From: Gnetum montanum | Taxonomy: Eukaryota > Streptophyta > Gnetopsida > Gnetales > Gnetaceae | Direction of reading: 5' to 3' | Assembly: GCA_015680685.1 (NCBI GenBank) | Contig: MNCI01035665.1 | Span: 78,047 to 132,347, forward strand | DNA: 54,301 bases | Part shown: positions 10,023 through 20,608 of the stretch, piece after piece | How positions within the stretch are numbered: the stretch's first letter is position 1 | Layout: the number at the start of each line of letters is the position of its first letter | Made by a program: the position numbers and the translations under genes | The notes under the pieces: generated by a model | The model's input: the letters and a program-made list of their open reading frames with translations, nothing else | Databases searched by the model: none | What the model was told of the DNA's origin: nothing

Positions 10023-11120
10023 TTGCTGGCATGCGTGGGTGGCGAGCAAGCACATAAGGTAGTTAATGAGGTTCATGAAGGGTTGTGCAGTGGACACATA
10101 GCACCCAGGGCTATGGTGGCCAAAATTAGATGCCTAGGGTACTATTGGCCTTACATGGAGTGTGACTGCCTGACAAAAGTCAAGACGTGCGATACGTGCC
10201 AAAGATATGCAAATCTCATACACATAGCACCTACAGACCTACACCCTATGCAAATGACATGGCCCTTCCAATGATGGGGATTAGAACTCATAGGGCCTAT
10301 CATGTCTAAGTCCTCCACAGGGCATAGCTTCATAATCATGACCACAGAGTATTTTACCAAGCGGGTGGAAGCTATTCCCCTAAGGATGACGATGTCCCAA
10401 AAAATCTACCATTTCATCCTGGATAACATAGTAACTAGGTTTGGGCTTCCAATGACTATTGTGACCAACAATGGTCCACAGTTCAGCAGTACGGAGACTC
10501 GAACCTTCTGTAGCAATCTAGGCATTAAAAAATCATTTTCTTCCCCTTATTATCTGCAGGGGAATAGGTAGGCAAAGGCTACAAATAAGTCTATCATCAA
10601 CTTGTTGAAGAGTATGCTTAACAACAACAAGAGGCGGTGGCACGAGCAAATACTCTATGTCCTCTGGGCCTACCAGACAATGTGCCAAACTACAACAAGT
10701 AAGACCCCTTACAGTTTCATTTATGGATCTAAAGCAGTATTGCCTCTTGAGTTGCAGGCACCTTCACTTTGGATGATCTTGTCTGACATCATGAGCGAAG
10801 CCTAGAACAACAAGTCGTGAACCATTGACCTCGACTCGGTGGAAGAGGAACGTGCACAAACATTGAGACGAATCGAGTGCTACCAGAGCAAATAGCAGTA
10901 GAAACACCGTGTGGACCTGCATCGAAGCCTAGTGCAGAAAGGAGACCTCATCCTCAAGGTCATCCTTGAACACGTGAGCAAATTCTCAGCCAACTAGGAA
11001 GGTCCTTACTTGGTTACCAAAGCCTTTGGAAATGGAGCTTTCAAACTGGCAGACATGGATAGCAACGAGTTCGCCAACCTGGTGAGCCACTCATACCTCA
11101 AGCCTTACTATGTCAGAAGT
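10023..11120 (+). pseudogene. Integrase, with altered catalytic triad
   Basis: The HHCC zinc-binding part reads VHEGLCSGHIAP and CDTCQRY. The core follows: LELIGPIMSKS, FIIMTTEYFTKRVEAIPL, FGLPMTIVTNNGPQFSS, and GNR-stop-AKATNKSIINLLK. In the family these sites hold D, D and E; here they are E, N and K. WAYQTMCQTTTSKTPYSFIYG and LEL mark the usual C-terminal part. The changes show decay beyond the stop codons. No chromodomain is visible, as expected for this lineage. Confidence 0.82.
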
Positions 11121-11129
11121 GCAACAGCA

Positions 11130-11400
11130 ACAACAAGCACCATCTGCTATGACAATAAACTGGCAGTCGCACTATGCAGCGTTCGCAATGATGATAAAGT
11201 AGCAGCATCAAGCAATGTCTGCCATGATGTTGAAATGGCGGCAACCACCTGCTATGATGTAAAACTGGCACTGTTAGTCCACTATGACTATAAACTGGCA
11301 TTGCATGTCTGCTATGATGTAAAACTGGCATGTACAGTCTACTAGGACCTTAAACCAGCACACGGTCTACCAAGACCTTAAACTGGGTTCGTGTCGCACC
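11130..11400 (+). repeat. Degenerate tandem repeat, unit about 30 bases
   Basis: The unit is close to GTCTGCTATGATGTAAAACTGGCA. About seven to nine units run from CATCTGCTATGACAATAAAC (11140) to GACCTTAAACTGGG (11385), with unit lengths from 28 to about 36. The pol frame stays open through most of it, giving repeated CYDVKLA-like words, so it may have been read as a C-terminal tail or be 3' spacer. Confidence 0.6.
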
Positions 11401-12119
11401 CTCAGCATGCATCATCACCAGATGCACATCGAATGAATGGACATAATGCCGATGTGTCAGTGGGACATCGCAGCTCCAAGACATCATTCACAATGCAATA
11501 AGAACGTGGTCCTAAGCATACGTGGTGCCGCCACCCTTGGCATCATGTTGACCCGGTGTCACATTGGCCCTTCGAACCTACCATCGCCACGGTCCACTGC
11601 CCTAACGGTAGTTCCTAGGCTAATTCTCGCATCTAGGGTGCCAGCAGTATTGTGGCCCAGCCCCAATATTGTTGCTTTTCGTCCCCCGCCAACTTTCTAG
11701 CTCACACCACGTTTAGCTATGTAGTAGCTGATCCCATAGCTAAAACTGAGCATGCATGTCATTGGCGGGGATTCTAGTGCATCCACGTCCACAAAAACCC
11801 CCAGTGCCTTGGAGGTTAACTCCTCCACGTCGGTGCTACCAAGGTTACTGCTTGCCTCCTAGCTTTGGGCATCTCATGCTAGCGATGGTGCCTAAGAGTA
11901 ACAACAATGCCAGCAACCAACAAGACCTTGTTCCTGCAGACACATCTCGCTACAGCAGCAAATGCCACAGTGTCGCGAAGCGAGTGCCTCGACTAACATG
12001 GCTACTTAAGAATATAGACTCCATCACATGCGCAACACAACTCCCCGCATGGAAGGTTTCTATAGGCAAGTCAAAACCCTCCATGGATGTAACGCAACTC
12101 ATTCTACGGAGAGGGGAAC
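11401..12119. other. 3' untranslated spacer of the gypsy element
   Basis: No coding frame matches a known family. The short ORFs here have no recognisable motif and do not continue across stops. GGAGAGGGGA at 12108-12117 is a purine run that could be the polypurine tract. Confidence 0.35.
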
Positions 12120-12654
12120 ATGCCTACAGGAGGTTGAAGAACAGCGCCAGCGAAAGATGAAAACGCAAACGAACCCCTCAGAGCACTCCGACGAGGGGCT
12201 AGGCTAAACATCATCTTTTCTCTCTGCCTTAACCTTTGTAAAACCAATGCAACACTCTCAAGTGTGGCCAAGCGATGTCTCAACACTCACCAAGAAACAA
12301 CCTTAGCATTTCACCTACTGCGGTGTTTCGTATTCTTTGTTGACGTCTATCGAGCCTGTTCTCTAGACGTCGACAAAGAGAGGCCAATGAAACACCCTAA
12401 AAAAATGGAGGGTCATTGTTGCTTCACCGAGCTCTTGCAGTCCGCGTAGCACCATGGAAGTTCATCAAGAGGAGAACGTTCTGAGTTCAGGCCGGGCCAG
12501 TTTTGCAAATTTTCTACTTTAGGCATGGACAGGTTCTGTGTCATCCTACTTGTCCGTCAAAGTAGCTTGCCAAGACGACAACCTGCTCGAAAAAGGCATG
12601 CGGGGTTGGTAGCAGCATTCTGAATGCGTAAAAAATAGTTCGGCAAGTTTTCTA

Positions 12655-13085
12655 AGTCATGAAGCCTGCTACGCTATGTAGTGTAGCAAGCTTTAGAAGA
12701 CGATGGTGGAACGAAGTGCTATGCTATATGACGTCACGTAGCATAGCATGGTAGCGACTTTACTAACCACTCCCCTCACCCAATTTTGAGTTATGCAAAG
12801 ATGTCCCTTTCTTTCAAGAAGTAGTGGACCATGTTTGCTGCTATGCTATGCTGAGCTACATGGCGCAGCAAGGCGTAGCAATCCTATGGAAGAGACAGAA
12901 GGCAATTCGAAGGGTAGAGTCAACAGAGTTCACAAGACTTGCATCGCAAAATACAAGGTTTGTAAATCGGCAAAGCTTTTTTGCGGCTAAGGCCAGTTGC
13001 TACGCTACGCTACGTAGTGTAGCATAGCGTAGTAAGCATGTGACATATAGCAGAATGCACAACAAAGTGTTACGACTACGCCAAG
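12655..13085. repeat. Cluster of palindromic TAGCATAGC / GCTACGCTAC words in U3
   Basis: GCTACGCTATGTAGTGTAGC (12667), GTAGCATAGCATGGTAGC (about 12737), GCTATGCTATGCTGAGC (about 12839) and GCTACGCTACGCTACGTAG (about 13000, followed by TGTAGCATAGCGTAG) are spaced over 430 bases. Several form inverted repeats. They lie upstream of the TATA box at 13347, and related words occur upstream of the TATA box of the opposite-strand gene and in its introns (3436, 4108, 6238). Confidence 0.6.
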
Positions 13086-13346
13086 CATGCTACCTCACAA
13101 AGCTTAGCAAGGCATGCAGGTGGTTGAGCAACATCAATGCACCCCACCTAATCGGACCATTGACACACGTCTCTAGATGTTGATGGTGCAATGACGGCAT
13201 AGTAGGATTGCAATTATTGCATACAGGCTCACATCGCAACAGTTTTGTAGGTCCAATAGTCACAAACGACACAAATGGCGCCAGCAAGACAGCAAAAGCC
13301 CGAGGCACGTAGCATTCAAACCACCCCTTTCGCATGTCCTTGGTCC

Positions 13347-13506
13347 TATAAATACCCTAGCAAATAGTGTGAAAAGCCCCCTGGCTCTCTCTCTGGGTCC
13401 CCCCCCATCCCCATAACTTTTGAAGGTTGACAATTTCAAAAGAATTGACATCTTTCTCGAAACAAATAGCTTTCAAGGGGCAGGAACTTTGGAATCCTGA
13501 AATAAA
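13347..13506 (+). promoter_or_regulatory. LTR TATA box and poly(A) signal
   Basis: TATAAATA is at 13347-13354 and AATAAA at 13501-13506, about 155 bases apart. This spacing fits an R region start and end in a plant gypsy LTR. Between them lies a pyrimidine-rich stretch (CTCTCTCTCTGGG). Confidence 0.45.
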
Positions 13507-13597
13507 GACTTCTCCTCTCTCCAGCATTGTAACATCAAAGTCATCTGTTTAACTTTGTAAATAGTGAGTCTACACTCTACCACCTTGGTAGAACCCC

Positions 13598-14083
13598 GCA
13601 TTGTTTTCGTCCAAGCCCGCATCTAGGCACACAGCTCCTCTTGCTCGATATGCCTTGGTTACTCTCGAGATCCCTACACTTCGCCATGTTGTGCGACCAA
13701 TTGTACCCATCCTCACCGAGCAAGTTTGTAGCTTTGGAGTAGTGCATGTTTCTAACTACATTCTACTCTATTTCTCGCTTACTGTCTCATTTTGCATCAT
13801 TTTCTGTTTAATTCACCTTTAAGCATTACTTCATATTACTATCACATTTTTATGGTTTCTCTCCTGCTTCGTTTATTTTTCAAGTATTATTGCGCATTTT
13901 GCACTATTTATGTTGCAAAAGGCTATATTGATGCCGATGTAAGTTCTTGTCTGATCGACCAAACTGTTCAAGGCACCCCGTGTTTGCACACACCCAACAT
14001 GGCCCTCCTGCGGATACGGCGTCAGAATTGTTGTGCCCGTCGACCCCCTGGTGTTTTCCAGCTACCGACGTTTTTGGTCACTA
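13598..14083. other. Spacer between the two elements, no gene seen
   Basis: Pyrimidine-rich, with short frames lacking any motif. The right edge, near GGTCACTATA (14082), is an abrupt switch to LTR sequence of the next element. Confidence 0.4.
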
Positions 14084-14418
14084 TAGCATTGGTTTAGGGT
14101 GTGAACGGTAAGTGGGAATGAATACTAACGCTAGGTTAATTAAGACTTAGTTAGTTAGTTAGAGTTAGTCAATTAGTCTCTTCAACCCTTCACCTTAATA
14201 GCATAAGAGATAAAATATAAAAACTATAAAAATCATATACCTCGAACTTACTTAACCATACACCATGACAAATACAAGTAAGTCTAGGAAGAAAACGAAT
14301 AATTAACCTTAAGTGTTCCATGTGGCATGTAGGCACTTAGTCTATGGAGTTTGATCAGATCGCACGTGTTACGCTCGTATTCATATGGTTGAGTGTAGGG
14401 GTACCTCACCACTCATCA
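14084..14418 (+). repeat. 5' LTR of copy 1, 5'-truncated
   Basis: It starts abruptly at GCATTGGTTTAGGGTGTG, which matches 20464 onward of the right LTR, and ends CCACTCATCA. Only about 335 of an expected 770-860 bases remain; the GATATC palindromes and TATA box are missing. Over the 145 bases shared with the right LTR there are about a dozen differences. Confidence 0.75.
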
Positions 14419-14438
14419 TTGGCACCATTGTCGGGGAC
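14419..14438 (+). promoter_or_regulatory. Primer binding site, tRNA-Asp type
   Basis: TTGGCACCATTGTCGGGGAC follows the LTR end at once. It resembles TGGCGCCGTTGCCGGGGA, the tRNA-Asp-type site of many plant gypsy elements, with a few C-to-T type changes. Copy 2 has the equivalent at 26499. Confidence 0.65.
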
Positions 14439-14561
14439 TAAGTGTTTGTGCGCTAAGTAGAACATAGGAGATCACTCACATCATTGGGAGCTTAAACGAA
14501 CCCTTAGGATTAATTAAATGAAAAAATATATAATGGTTAATTAGCACACTGATAAGACACA

Positions 14562-16320
14562 ATGTCTTCTTCTTCTTCTCACAAGAGCATTAGACCAGCT
14601 AGGGATCATACAAAGAACAATCGACAGTCTAAAACACGTAACCAAAATCAGCCAGTTACTCAACAATATAGGGTGGTATATACTTATCCCGATGAGTATA
14701 TACCTAATTTTACTTTTATCCTCCATCAGGATGAACAGATGCGCTGGAGAGATTTGCAAGGTAACATAGTGTTACCTCTAGATCATGCAGTCCCAACATG
14801 CTTCTCTATGCTTTGGCACAGATAAGCATGACGGAATTATATGTTGAATACATCATGGCAGATTTTGACACAAGGGATTACCATCCCACAACTGCACAAC
14901 GTATGAGGGACTCAAGGCAGGAGAGCCAACATACACTGTTGAAGGGCAAAGAGGTCCCGCACATTCTAAGTGAAATCAGAGATAGTGAACCACTTATAAC
15001 AGGTTCTCTATCGAAAGATGTTCCCCTTCCTAACGATAGTGAGGAGGTGGGGTATCAGAACCTACGCTCCATGATACACAACCCTAGTTTTGATCCCTGT
15101 GAACACCAACTGTTCACTAAGGGAACAACAACACATGACAAGGATGAGCACTCTAATCATCATTACAATCGGGGCCAAAGCTACAGAAGAGAAGGTAAGA
15201 AACATCGTCATGGTGATGGTTCTCCTTCTTCACATCATTCGCCCTCTCCTTTCACCTCTGGGCGCAGTCATAGAGAGCATAACAGTGAGGATAGAGGTAG
15301 AAAAAATGAGAGACCTTGATGAGATAGTCGAGAGAGAGGACAAGGGCATGAACGAAGGGAAAGTAGGGAACAACATAGACATCATAGATGTCATGAAAGA
15401 GATGATCATGACAAACCCCTACTTGCCACCCGAAGCATGCTAGATATAACAGAGGCAGTGAGAATACCAACAAGGCATTTAAAAGATAGTCGGATCAAGC
15501 GCTTAGACATGAATAACATCCCACAATTCAAAGGGAGATACAACGCAGATTTGCAAAATCATTTACAGGCATTCCATGATGCCTGCACCTTGCAAAACAT
15601 AGAAAACAAGTGGCAGAAACTGAAGTTGTTTCCTAGGACACTCATTAAGGAAGCAGAGAGTTGGTACTGGTCCTTAAAATTGAAAACCATTAGGAGGTGG
15701 AGTACGATGTTAGAACTCTTCAATGATAAATATCAAACATACTCTAGAGTGTCTAATTTGCGTAAGCAGATCCAAGAATGGAAGCAAGGTACTCATGAAC
15801 CCTTGGATGCTGCCATGGGCTGTTACTATGCATTGTTACATCATTGCCCGAGCCATGGTTACGCACAGTGGAATCAACCCCACCACATCATAGATGGGCT
15901 AAGGTATGAAACTAGGAGAATCCTTGGGACTTATGCCCAAGGGAGACTACCAAAACTTAGATTCCATGAAATTAATCACTTGTTGGAACAAGTAGCCAAA
16001 GAAGAAGGGGAGCTACAAAAAAGGGAAAGTGCAGAAGAATACAACTGTGATCCCTCTCTTCAGAAGAAGGGAGTGAGATTTTGTGATGAAGAGGATGAGT
16101 CACCACTTGAAGAGTTGGTGAACAGAAAAACCTTGTTGCTTTAGAAGCTAACAATAGAAGTATCGGCTAAGGTAGATGAAGTATGGAACTCCTTAGAAAG
16201 TAAAATTAAAACTGTCCTAAAGATTGTAGAGGAGTCTAAGGAGGAATGAAGTAGTGACAAGGACAAGAAAAGTGAAGAGATTCAGGCCTTGCACGTGACA
16301 AGGGTAAGGGGAAAATAAAT
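14562..16320 (+). pseudogene. gag of copy 1
   Basis: MSSSSSHKSIRPARD opens frame 0; after a shift near 14795 frame 2 carries on to about 16270. The N-terminal part has VVYTYPDEYIPNFTF and WRDLQGNIVLP, then a His/Ser/Arg-rich linker. The retrotransposon gag core is 15437-16144: LQAFHDACTLQNIENKWQKL, ESWYWSLKLKTIRRW, LELFNDKYQTYSRVSNLRKQ, HEPLDAAMGCYYALLHHCPS. This is the capsid-like domain typical of plant gypsy gag. Stops include TGA-TGA at 15317-15322 and TAG at 16142. The ORF of copy 2 is uninterrupted by frameshifts and is the better guide. Confidence 0.82.
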
Positions 16321-17556
16321 ATCTCTAATGAGGTTGTGAATTCAGACATAGATAATGACGGTGGATGTGAGATTTGCCACTATGACCATCCTAAGGGATG
16401 TTGTCCAATCATCTCACATCTACAAGAGTTTGGGGTGTATGCACTCAATCCAAGACTCAACAAACGACAAACACCCCAAAGGTTACCTTATCCTCAAGGT
16501 AACCCAAGGAAGTTCCACCAACCGTTGATGTACTATCCAAGTGGAACTCCACCACAATCCATCGGACAACATCAGCAGTGGCAATACCCACAGTCATGGG
16601 GGATGCCACCGTCGAAACAATAGTACCCTTACTGGCAGCCAGATCCATATGGATACTACATGCAGCAGTCGATTTCTCCAAGTGACTCCATGGGCCACAC
16701 AACTCCCCAACATCACTACCAAGTTTGGAAGTACTTTAAAAGGACTCTTCCTCTGGGAGATGCTCTGTACCCATATCATCCTCTTAATCCATCTACACAT
16801 CTTCCATCGGTAGTTCCCATAACACCTCCTGCTCCAACAATGCAAGTGGAACTCCCCACTCAACCGCAGCAATGCCATGCTACGAGAGCTGAACCCACTG
16901 TTGGTTCTGACAACCGTAAAAAGAGAAGACATTTCTTCAAAACCAAAAGCCCAGACAAGCTCTCACAACAACAAGCGGTTGAGTCTGTAATCACTCCTCC
17001 AACATACAAGGCTTTGGAGCTTCCTTCTATCCAACAACAGAGCTTAACATATACAGTTATGTTAACGCATACCATAAATGATTGGATCAAGGTAGGCCAC
17101 CTTCCCAGGAAACTATTTGACCCTGGGAGTCCCTTAATCTATATCCAAGTCGCCAAGAACGAACCTCATAAGGCTCTTCTTGACTTAGGTTCTGGAGTCA
17201 ACTTAATTTCATGAGAGATGTATCAAGCCTGGAACCTACCCCAACTTAAGAAGAGCAACATTCAATCAGAGCTGGAAGACTAGTCCATCATCATTCCCTT
17301 GGGATTGGTGGAGGACATCGTTACCACTATGTGTGGTTGGTCGTATCCAGTCGATTTCCTAGTGATTGAAGTTAACAACAACGAAGGGGACTCCCAAATC
17401 ATAATGGGAAGGGCATCGTTGAGTACAGTAGATGCATGCCTAGGAATTCATGATCTTTCCTTGGAAATCTCTAAGGTAAATATTTATGGAAAGATTGAGA
17501 AGAGGAAAGTTCCATGCATCACATATAGTGATTCATTGGATGATGACATGGAGTAA
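16321..17556 (+). pseudogene. Zinc knuckle and retropepsin of copy 1
   Basis: Frame 1 starts with CEICHYDHPKGCCP (C-x2-C-x3-H-x4-C, about 16366), a CCHC-like knuckle. A long Pro/Gln/Tyr-rich linker follows (stop TAG at 16621). Then HKALLDLGSGVNLIS (about 17167), where the protease DSG is DLG, and the closing part MGRASLSTVDACLGIHDL (about 17404). TGA at about 17212 and TAG at 17281 interrupt it. It ends at GDDME-like LDDDME-stop, where copy 2 reads on for 85 more codons. Confidence 0.78.
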
Positions 17557-17914
17557 CGCACAACATCTCCTTCATGCAATAGGTGTGCCCTAGAAACTCT
17601 GCAACAAAGATGCCTGTATGTAGTAACCACACAAGTAGTAGACACCCCGTGGTTGATTGCTACTAGAAAGAGAAACTGACAAATATGCATGGAACGAACT
17701 GGGGAAATAACCCATGCCAACAATGAAGGCATAGATACCTTGGAATATGAATGTCGCCAAATTCCACCTCTTACTCTAAGAACATCAATTAAGAGAAGTT
17801 GGACACTTCTAAGAAATTCAAATATGCGTTCATTATTTTGGATCTCTCACTTTCCATTCAGTCATAGGGGAGATGGCCACCTATGCTAACTATTTGGGGC
17901 CTCAGTTCTTTTTA

Positions 17915-18215
17915 AGTTTTTGTTTTACACATTTTTGTTTTACACGTTTTTGTTTTCCACGTTTTTGTTTTACATGTTTTTGTTTTACACATTTTTGTTT
18001 TTCACGTTTTTGTTTTCCATGTTTTTGTTTTACATGTTTTTTTTACACATTTTTGTTTTCCACATTTTTGTTTTACAAGTTTTTGTTTTACACATTTTTG
18101 TTTTACAAATTTATTTAAATTTTCTTGTTTTTTGTTTTACACATTTCTTTAACTTTTCTTATTTTTGTTTTAAAAATTTCTTTAACTCTTCTTATTTTTG
18201 TTTTTCAACATCGTT
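17915..18215 (+). repeat. Minisatellite, unit about 15 bases (TTTTTGTTTTACACA)
   Basis: About thirteen units of TTTTTGTTTTACACA/G with TTCC and TACA variants run to 18118, then degenerate TTTCTTTAACTTTTCTTA units to about 18215. Copy 2 has the same array at the same place (29993-30190). Long hydrophobic ORFs over it are by-products of the repeat. Confidence 0.85.
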
Positions 18216-19978
18216 ATACTTTTCCATTTTTTGTGTGTGTGCATGTGTTATCCACCTTGTAAGTTTGTCACCAATAAGTGTTCTTCATGATGGTATGAAC
18301 TGTGTTCATATTGATTGTTAATGTTTGGTTTTTACCTTTAATTCATGATGTTGATACTAAGGTATGTTTCTTTTGATATGGTAGGCAATGAGTTCACTTC
18401 ATCCATCCATCTACCAGTTTCTATGGTCTCTTTCAGCTTGGAAATGTATAGTCCTTTTCTAATAAGAACTTTAATGAATAAGTGACTGGGCATTTCTCAA
18501 ACTAAGAAAGGACTCAAGGATTGAAAAGGGTGTGACTTCAAGGGAAATTGATGCATTTGTGTTGGCCATTCTCTTGGGTGCTTGGATGTTTTCTTCTTGT
18601 GTTTTCTTTCCGCTTCGATGTTACTCAATTATCAGGAAGTTGAGCAATAAAAATAACAAAGTCTTTGCATGGTGTGGTTCTCATGCATAAACACATAAAA
18701 TAAAAAAAGAAAAGAAAAAAGAGAGAAAGTGAGAATTCAAAGCACACCCCTTAGATGAAACAATCATTAGGGCTACAAACACTGGTTATGGAGCTAAAAA
18801 AAAATGTTCCTTCTAACTAAGGCCCTTCTCGCTTCCCATTCTTTCCTCCTTGTTTTGTCAGAATGGTGGTGACTCTTGGGTGAAGGCATTCTTGTTACTT
18901 CAAGAGGATGGATTGATCAAATATATTAATGCGAAGTCATTGGATGTGGTTGGTTTGAGGCTAGAGTTGGAATGAGATCTACCAAGTCACATTAATCGTT
19001 AACTAAACAAGGGGCTATACACCACCTTGTTCTTGAGACTCCATTCCATTTTCTTCTCTCCATCCTTCTTTCCATTATTCACCTCATTGCTTGTTGTATC
19101 ATTAGTATATATTTTAGTTGACGCATTGTTTTCTTTTAAGTAAATTCTTGTGGTTAAGACTTTAAATCTTGTTCCAAATGACATTTCCAGAGCCTACAAA
19201 CTCTTTGAATGTGGGTTTGTTAGGGCATTAAGGGCATGTGCCTACTTTGGGGAGGACCCACTGACATTCCTATTTGGTGCACCAGTTAAATTCTTTCCCC
19301 TAACATTTTTGCAATCTATTTTATTTTGTTCATTTCCATCTTGACATCCATTTAATCGATGTCATAGTTGTCTCTTTTTATCTATCTTTCTTATTCCTTT
19401 TTTTTCTCTCTTCTATCGCTACCAGAGGTTCACGATTAGTCATGGGGGTATGGGGCCCAATTTTTTCATTTTTCTCCTAACCCCTACACCTTCGGTAGTC
19501 ATCAATCTTATATCTCCAGATCCATATCAGCCATACCACAACTTAGCTAATGGACCTTTCACTGAAGCAAGGTATCCACTACATTGAAGTTCATTTACCC
19601 TTGCTAATATAAAGACTGTGTTGCCTATGCAAATGGAAATCATACAACAATGGATTGGATCTGGAGGGAACATTTGGAATGGAGTAGCGCTGAAAGTAGC
19701 CATGCAAGGAGAAAGATCGATGGTGTGCTTACCGATGGACAACGAAAAGCACAATCTTGGCATTGGTAGTAGCAACACTTCTTTCTCTCTCTCTTTCTCA
19801 GCTGCCAAATAAGGCCTGATGTTAATGTAATAAGGTGTTCACTCTTATTATCATGAACACCAGTGTTGTCTTGTCTTGTAATGATGATTCATGCACAAGT
19901 CATCCCATTAGTTTCATTTTGAGTCAATAATCACATACCTTCCCGATATTATTATAAGGAACTCAAGGACGAGTTTTT
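18216..19978 (+). other. Long non-coding 3' spacer of copy 1
   Basis: Similar along its length to 30191-31956 of copy 2, but with many small indels and no shared frame, so it does not look protein-coding. It holds GGGGAGGACCCACTGACA (19250) and a polypurine-like ATTAGTCATGGGGGTA (19435-19450). Confidence 0.6.
19434..19450 (+). other. Internal polypurine-tract-like copy
   Basis: GATTAGTCATGGGGGTA matches the true tract at the 3' LTR (ATTCAGTCATGGAGGTA, 19979-19995) in 13-14 of 17 places. It is about 545 bases upstream and is kept in copy 2 (31412-31427). Confidence 0.5.
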
Positions 19979-19995
19979 ATTCAGTCATGGAGGTA
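19979..19995 (+). promoter_or_regulatory. Polypurine tract of copy 1
   Basis: ATTCAGTCATGGAGGTA lies directly before the LTR start TGATGGGACG. Copy 2 has ATTTAGTCATGGGGGTA at 31956-31972, and the minus-strand element has the complement at 50023-50037. Confidence 0.7.
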
Positions 19996-20607
19996 TGATG
20001 GGACGTGATATCGCATGGGCCATAATATCGCATCCCACGCGATATTGCGATGCACTGCAAAGTCTATAAATAAGAGGCAGCTCTCCCTTGTTTTCCATCC
20101 TAGGCTTAGAATGTAGTGAAACTCTAGTAGTTTGATCTCTCCAGAGATAGAATATTTTCCATGTGCCCGTAGCAGGAACTCCAAAGTGAACGGATCTTTA
20201 TTTGAGTAGACATTGTACCTGAACACAAGTTTGTATATGGAAATAAAGACAAACTTCTTGGATAAACCTTGCAATGCATGGAATAGGCTAATTAGGACTT
20301 TTATTTATTGTTATTTACTATTTTCCATTTAAATGATTTATTAGTTATTAAATCTCTCTCAACCCTTCTCTCCTAGTTAAGTGCCTCAGTACGACTGCTT
20401 CGAGCACGTGCGTTACGTGTGGTGATCCCAGCAACGATTAGCGTTTGGTAACCACGGTTGCATTGGTTCAGGGTGTGAACAATAAGCGGGAATGGATACT
20501 GATGCTAGGTTAATTAAGACTTAGTTAGTTAGTTAGAGTTAGTCAATTAGTCTCTTCAACTCTTCACCTCAATAGCATAGGAGATAAAATAGAAAAGCTA
20601 TAAAAAT
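19996..20607 (+). repeat. 3' LTR of copy 1, 3'-truncated at an N
   Basis: Starts TGATGGGACGTGATATCGC and contains three GATATC-like palindromes, TATAAATA at 20065-20072, and AATAAAGAC at about 20242. It stops at 20607 in the word CTATAAAAAT, where other copies go on with CATATACC; position 20608 is N and unrelated AT-rich DNA follows. Confidence 0.8.
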
Positions 20608-20608
20608 N
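20608..20608. other. Ambiguous base (N) at an abrupt sequence switch
   Basis: The only N in the window falls exactly where the 3' LTR of copy 1 breaks off. This suggests an assembly join or unresolved position rather than a biological end. Confidence 0.7.

Larger units (their letters stand above)
7695..11120 (+). pseudogene. Ty3/gypsy pol of Tat type (RT, RNase H, second RNase H, integrase)
   Basis: A single + frame (positions divisible by 3) stays readable for 3.4 kb with no frameshift I can see, broken only by stop codons. The order is PR-RT linker, RT, RNase H, archaeal-type RNase H, zinc-binding region, integrase core, C-terminal part ending SHSYLKPYY. The second RNase H is the mark of the Tat lineage (Tat, Ogre, Retand). 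Stops include TAG for an expected Gln and TGA for Arg. In a live element pol makes the cDNA and inserts it; this copy cannot. Protease of the same style is at 1354-1758, with the opposite-strand gene in between. Confidence 0.88.
12118..13597 (+). repeat. Probable 3' LTR of the Tat-type element (boundaries uncertain)
   Basis: A purine run (12108-12117) precedes it. It contains a TATAAATA at 13347-13354, a short leader, and AATAAA at 13501-13506, the usual U3-R-U5 order. The end at ...CCCCGCA (13597) is only a guess. The partner LTR would lie left of the window, so the limits cannot be checked here. Confidence 0.35.
14084..20607 (+). mobile_element. Gag-protease-only LTR element, copy 1 (truncated LTRs)
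   Basis: Its internal part is nearly collinear with copy 2 (25640-32740): primer site, gag, protease, minisatellite, long spacer, polypurine tract. No RT, RNase H or integrase is present between the protease (ends about 17556) and the minisatellite (17915). The left LTR lacks its 5' part and the right LTR stops at an N at 20608, so neither is whole and no target duplication can be seen. Size and gene content match non-autonomous elements that keep only gag, which would need pol from another element. Confidence 0.8.

Noticed and set aside
17873-18321. Hydrophobic ORFs with repeated FLFYT words that look like membrane proteins
   Set aside because: They are translations of the T-rich minisatellite. 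The same array in copy 2 gives other frames.
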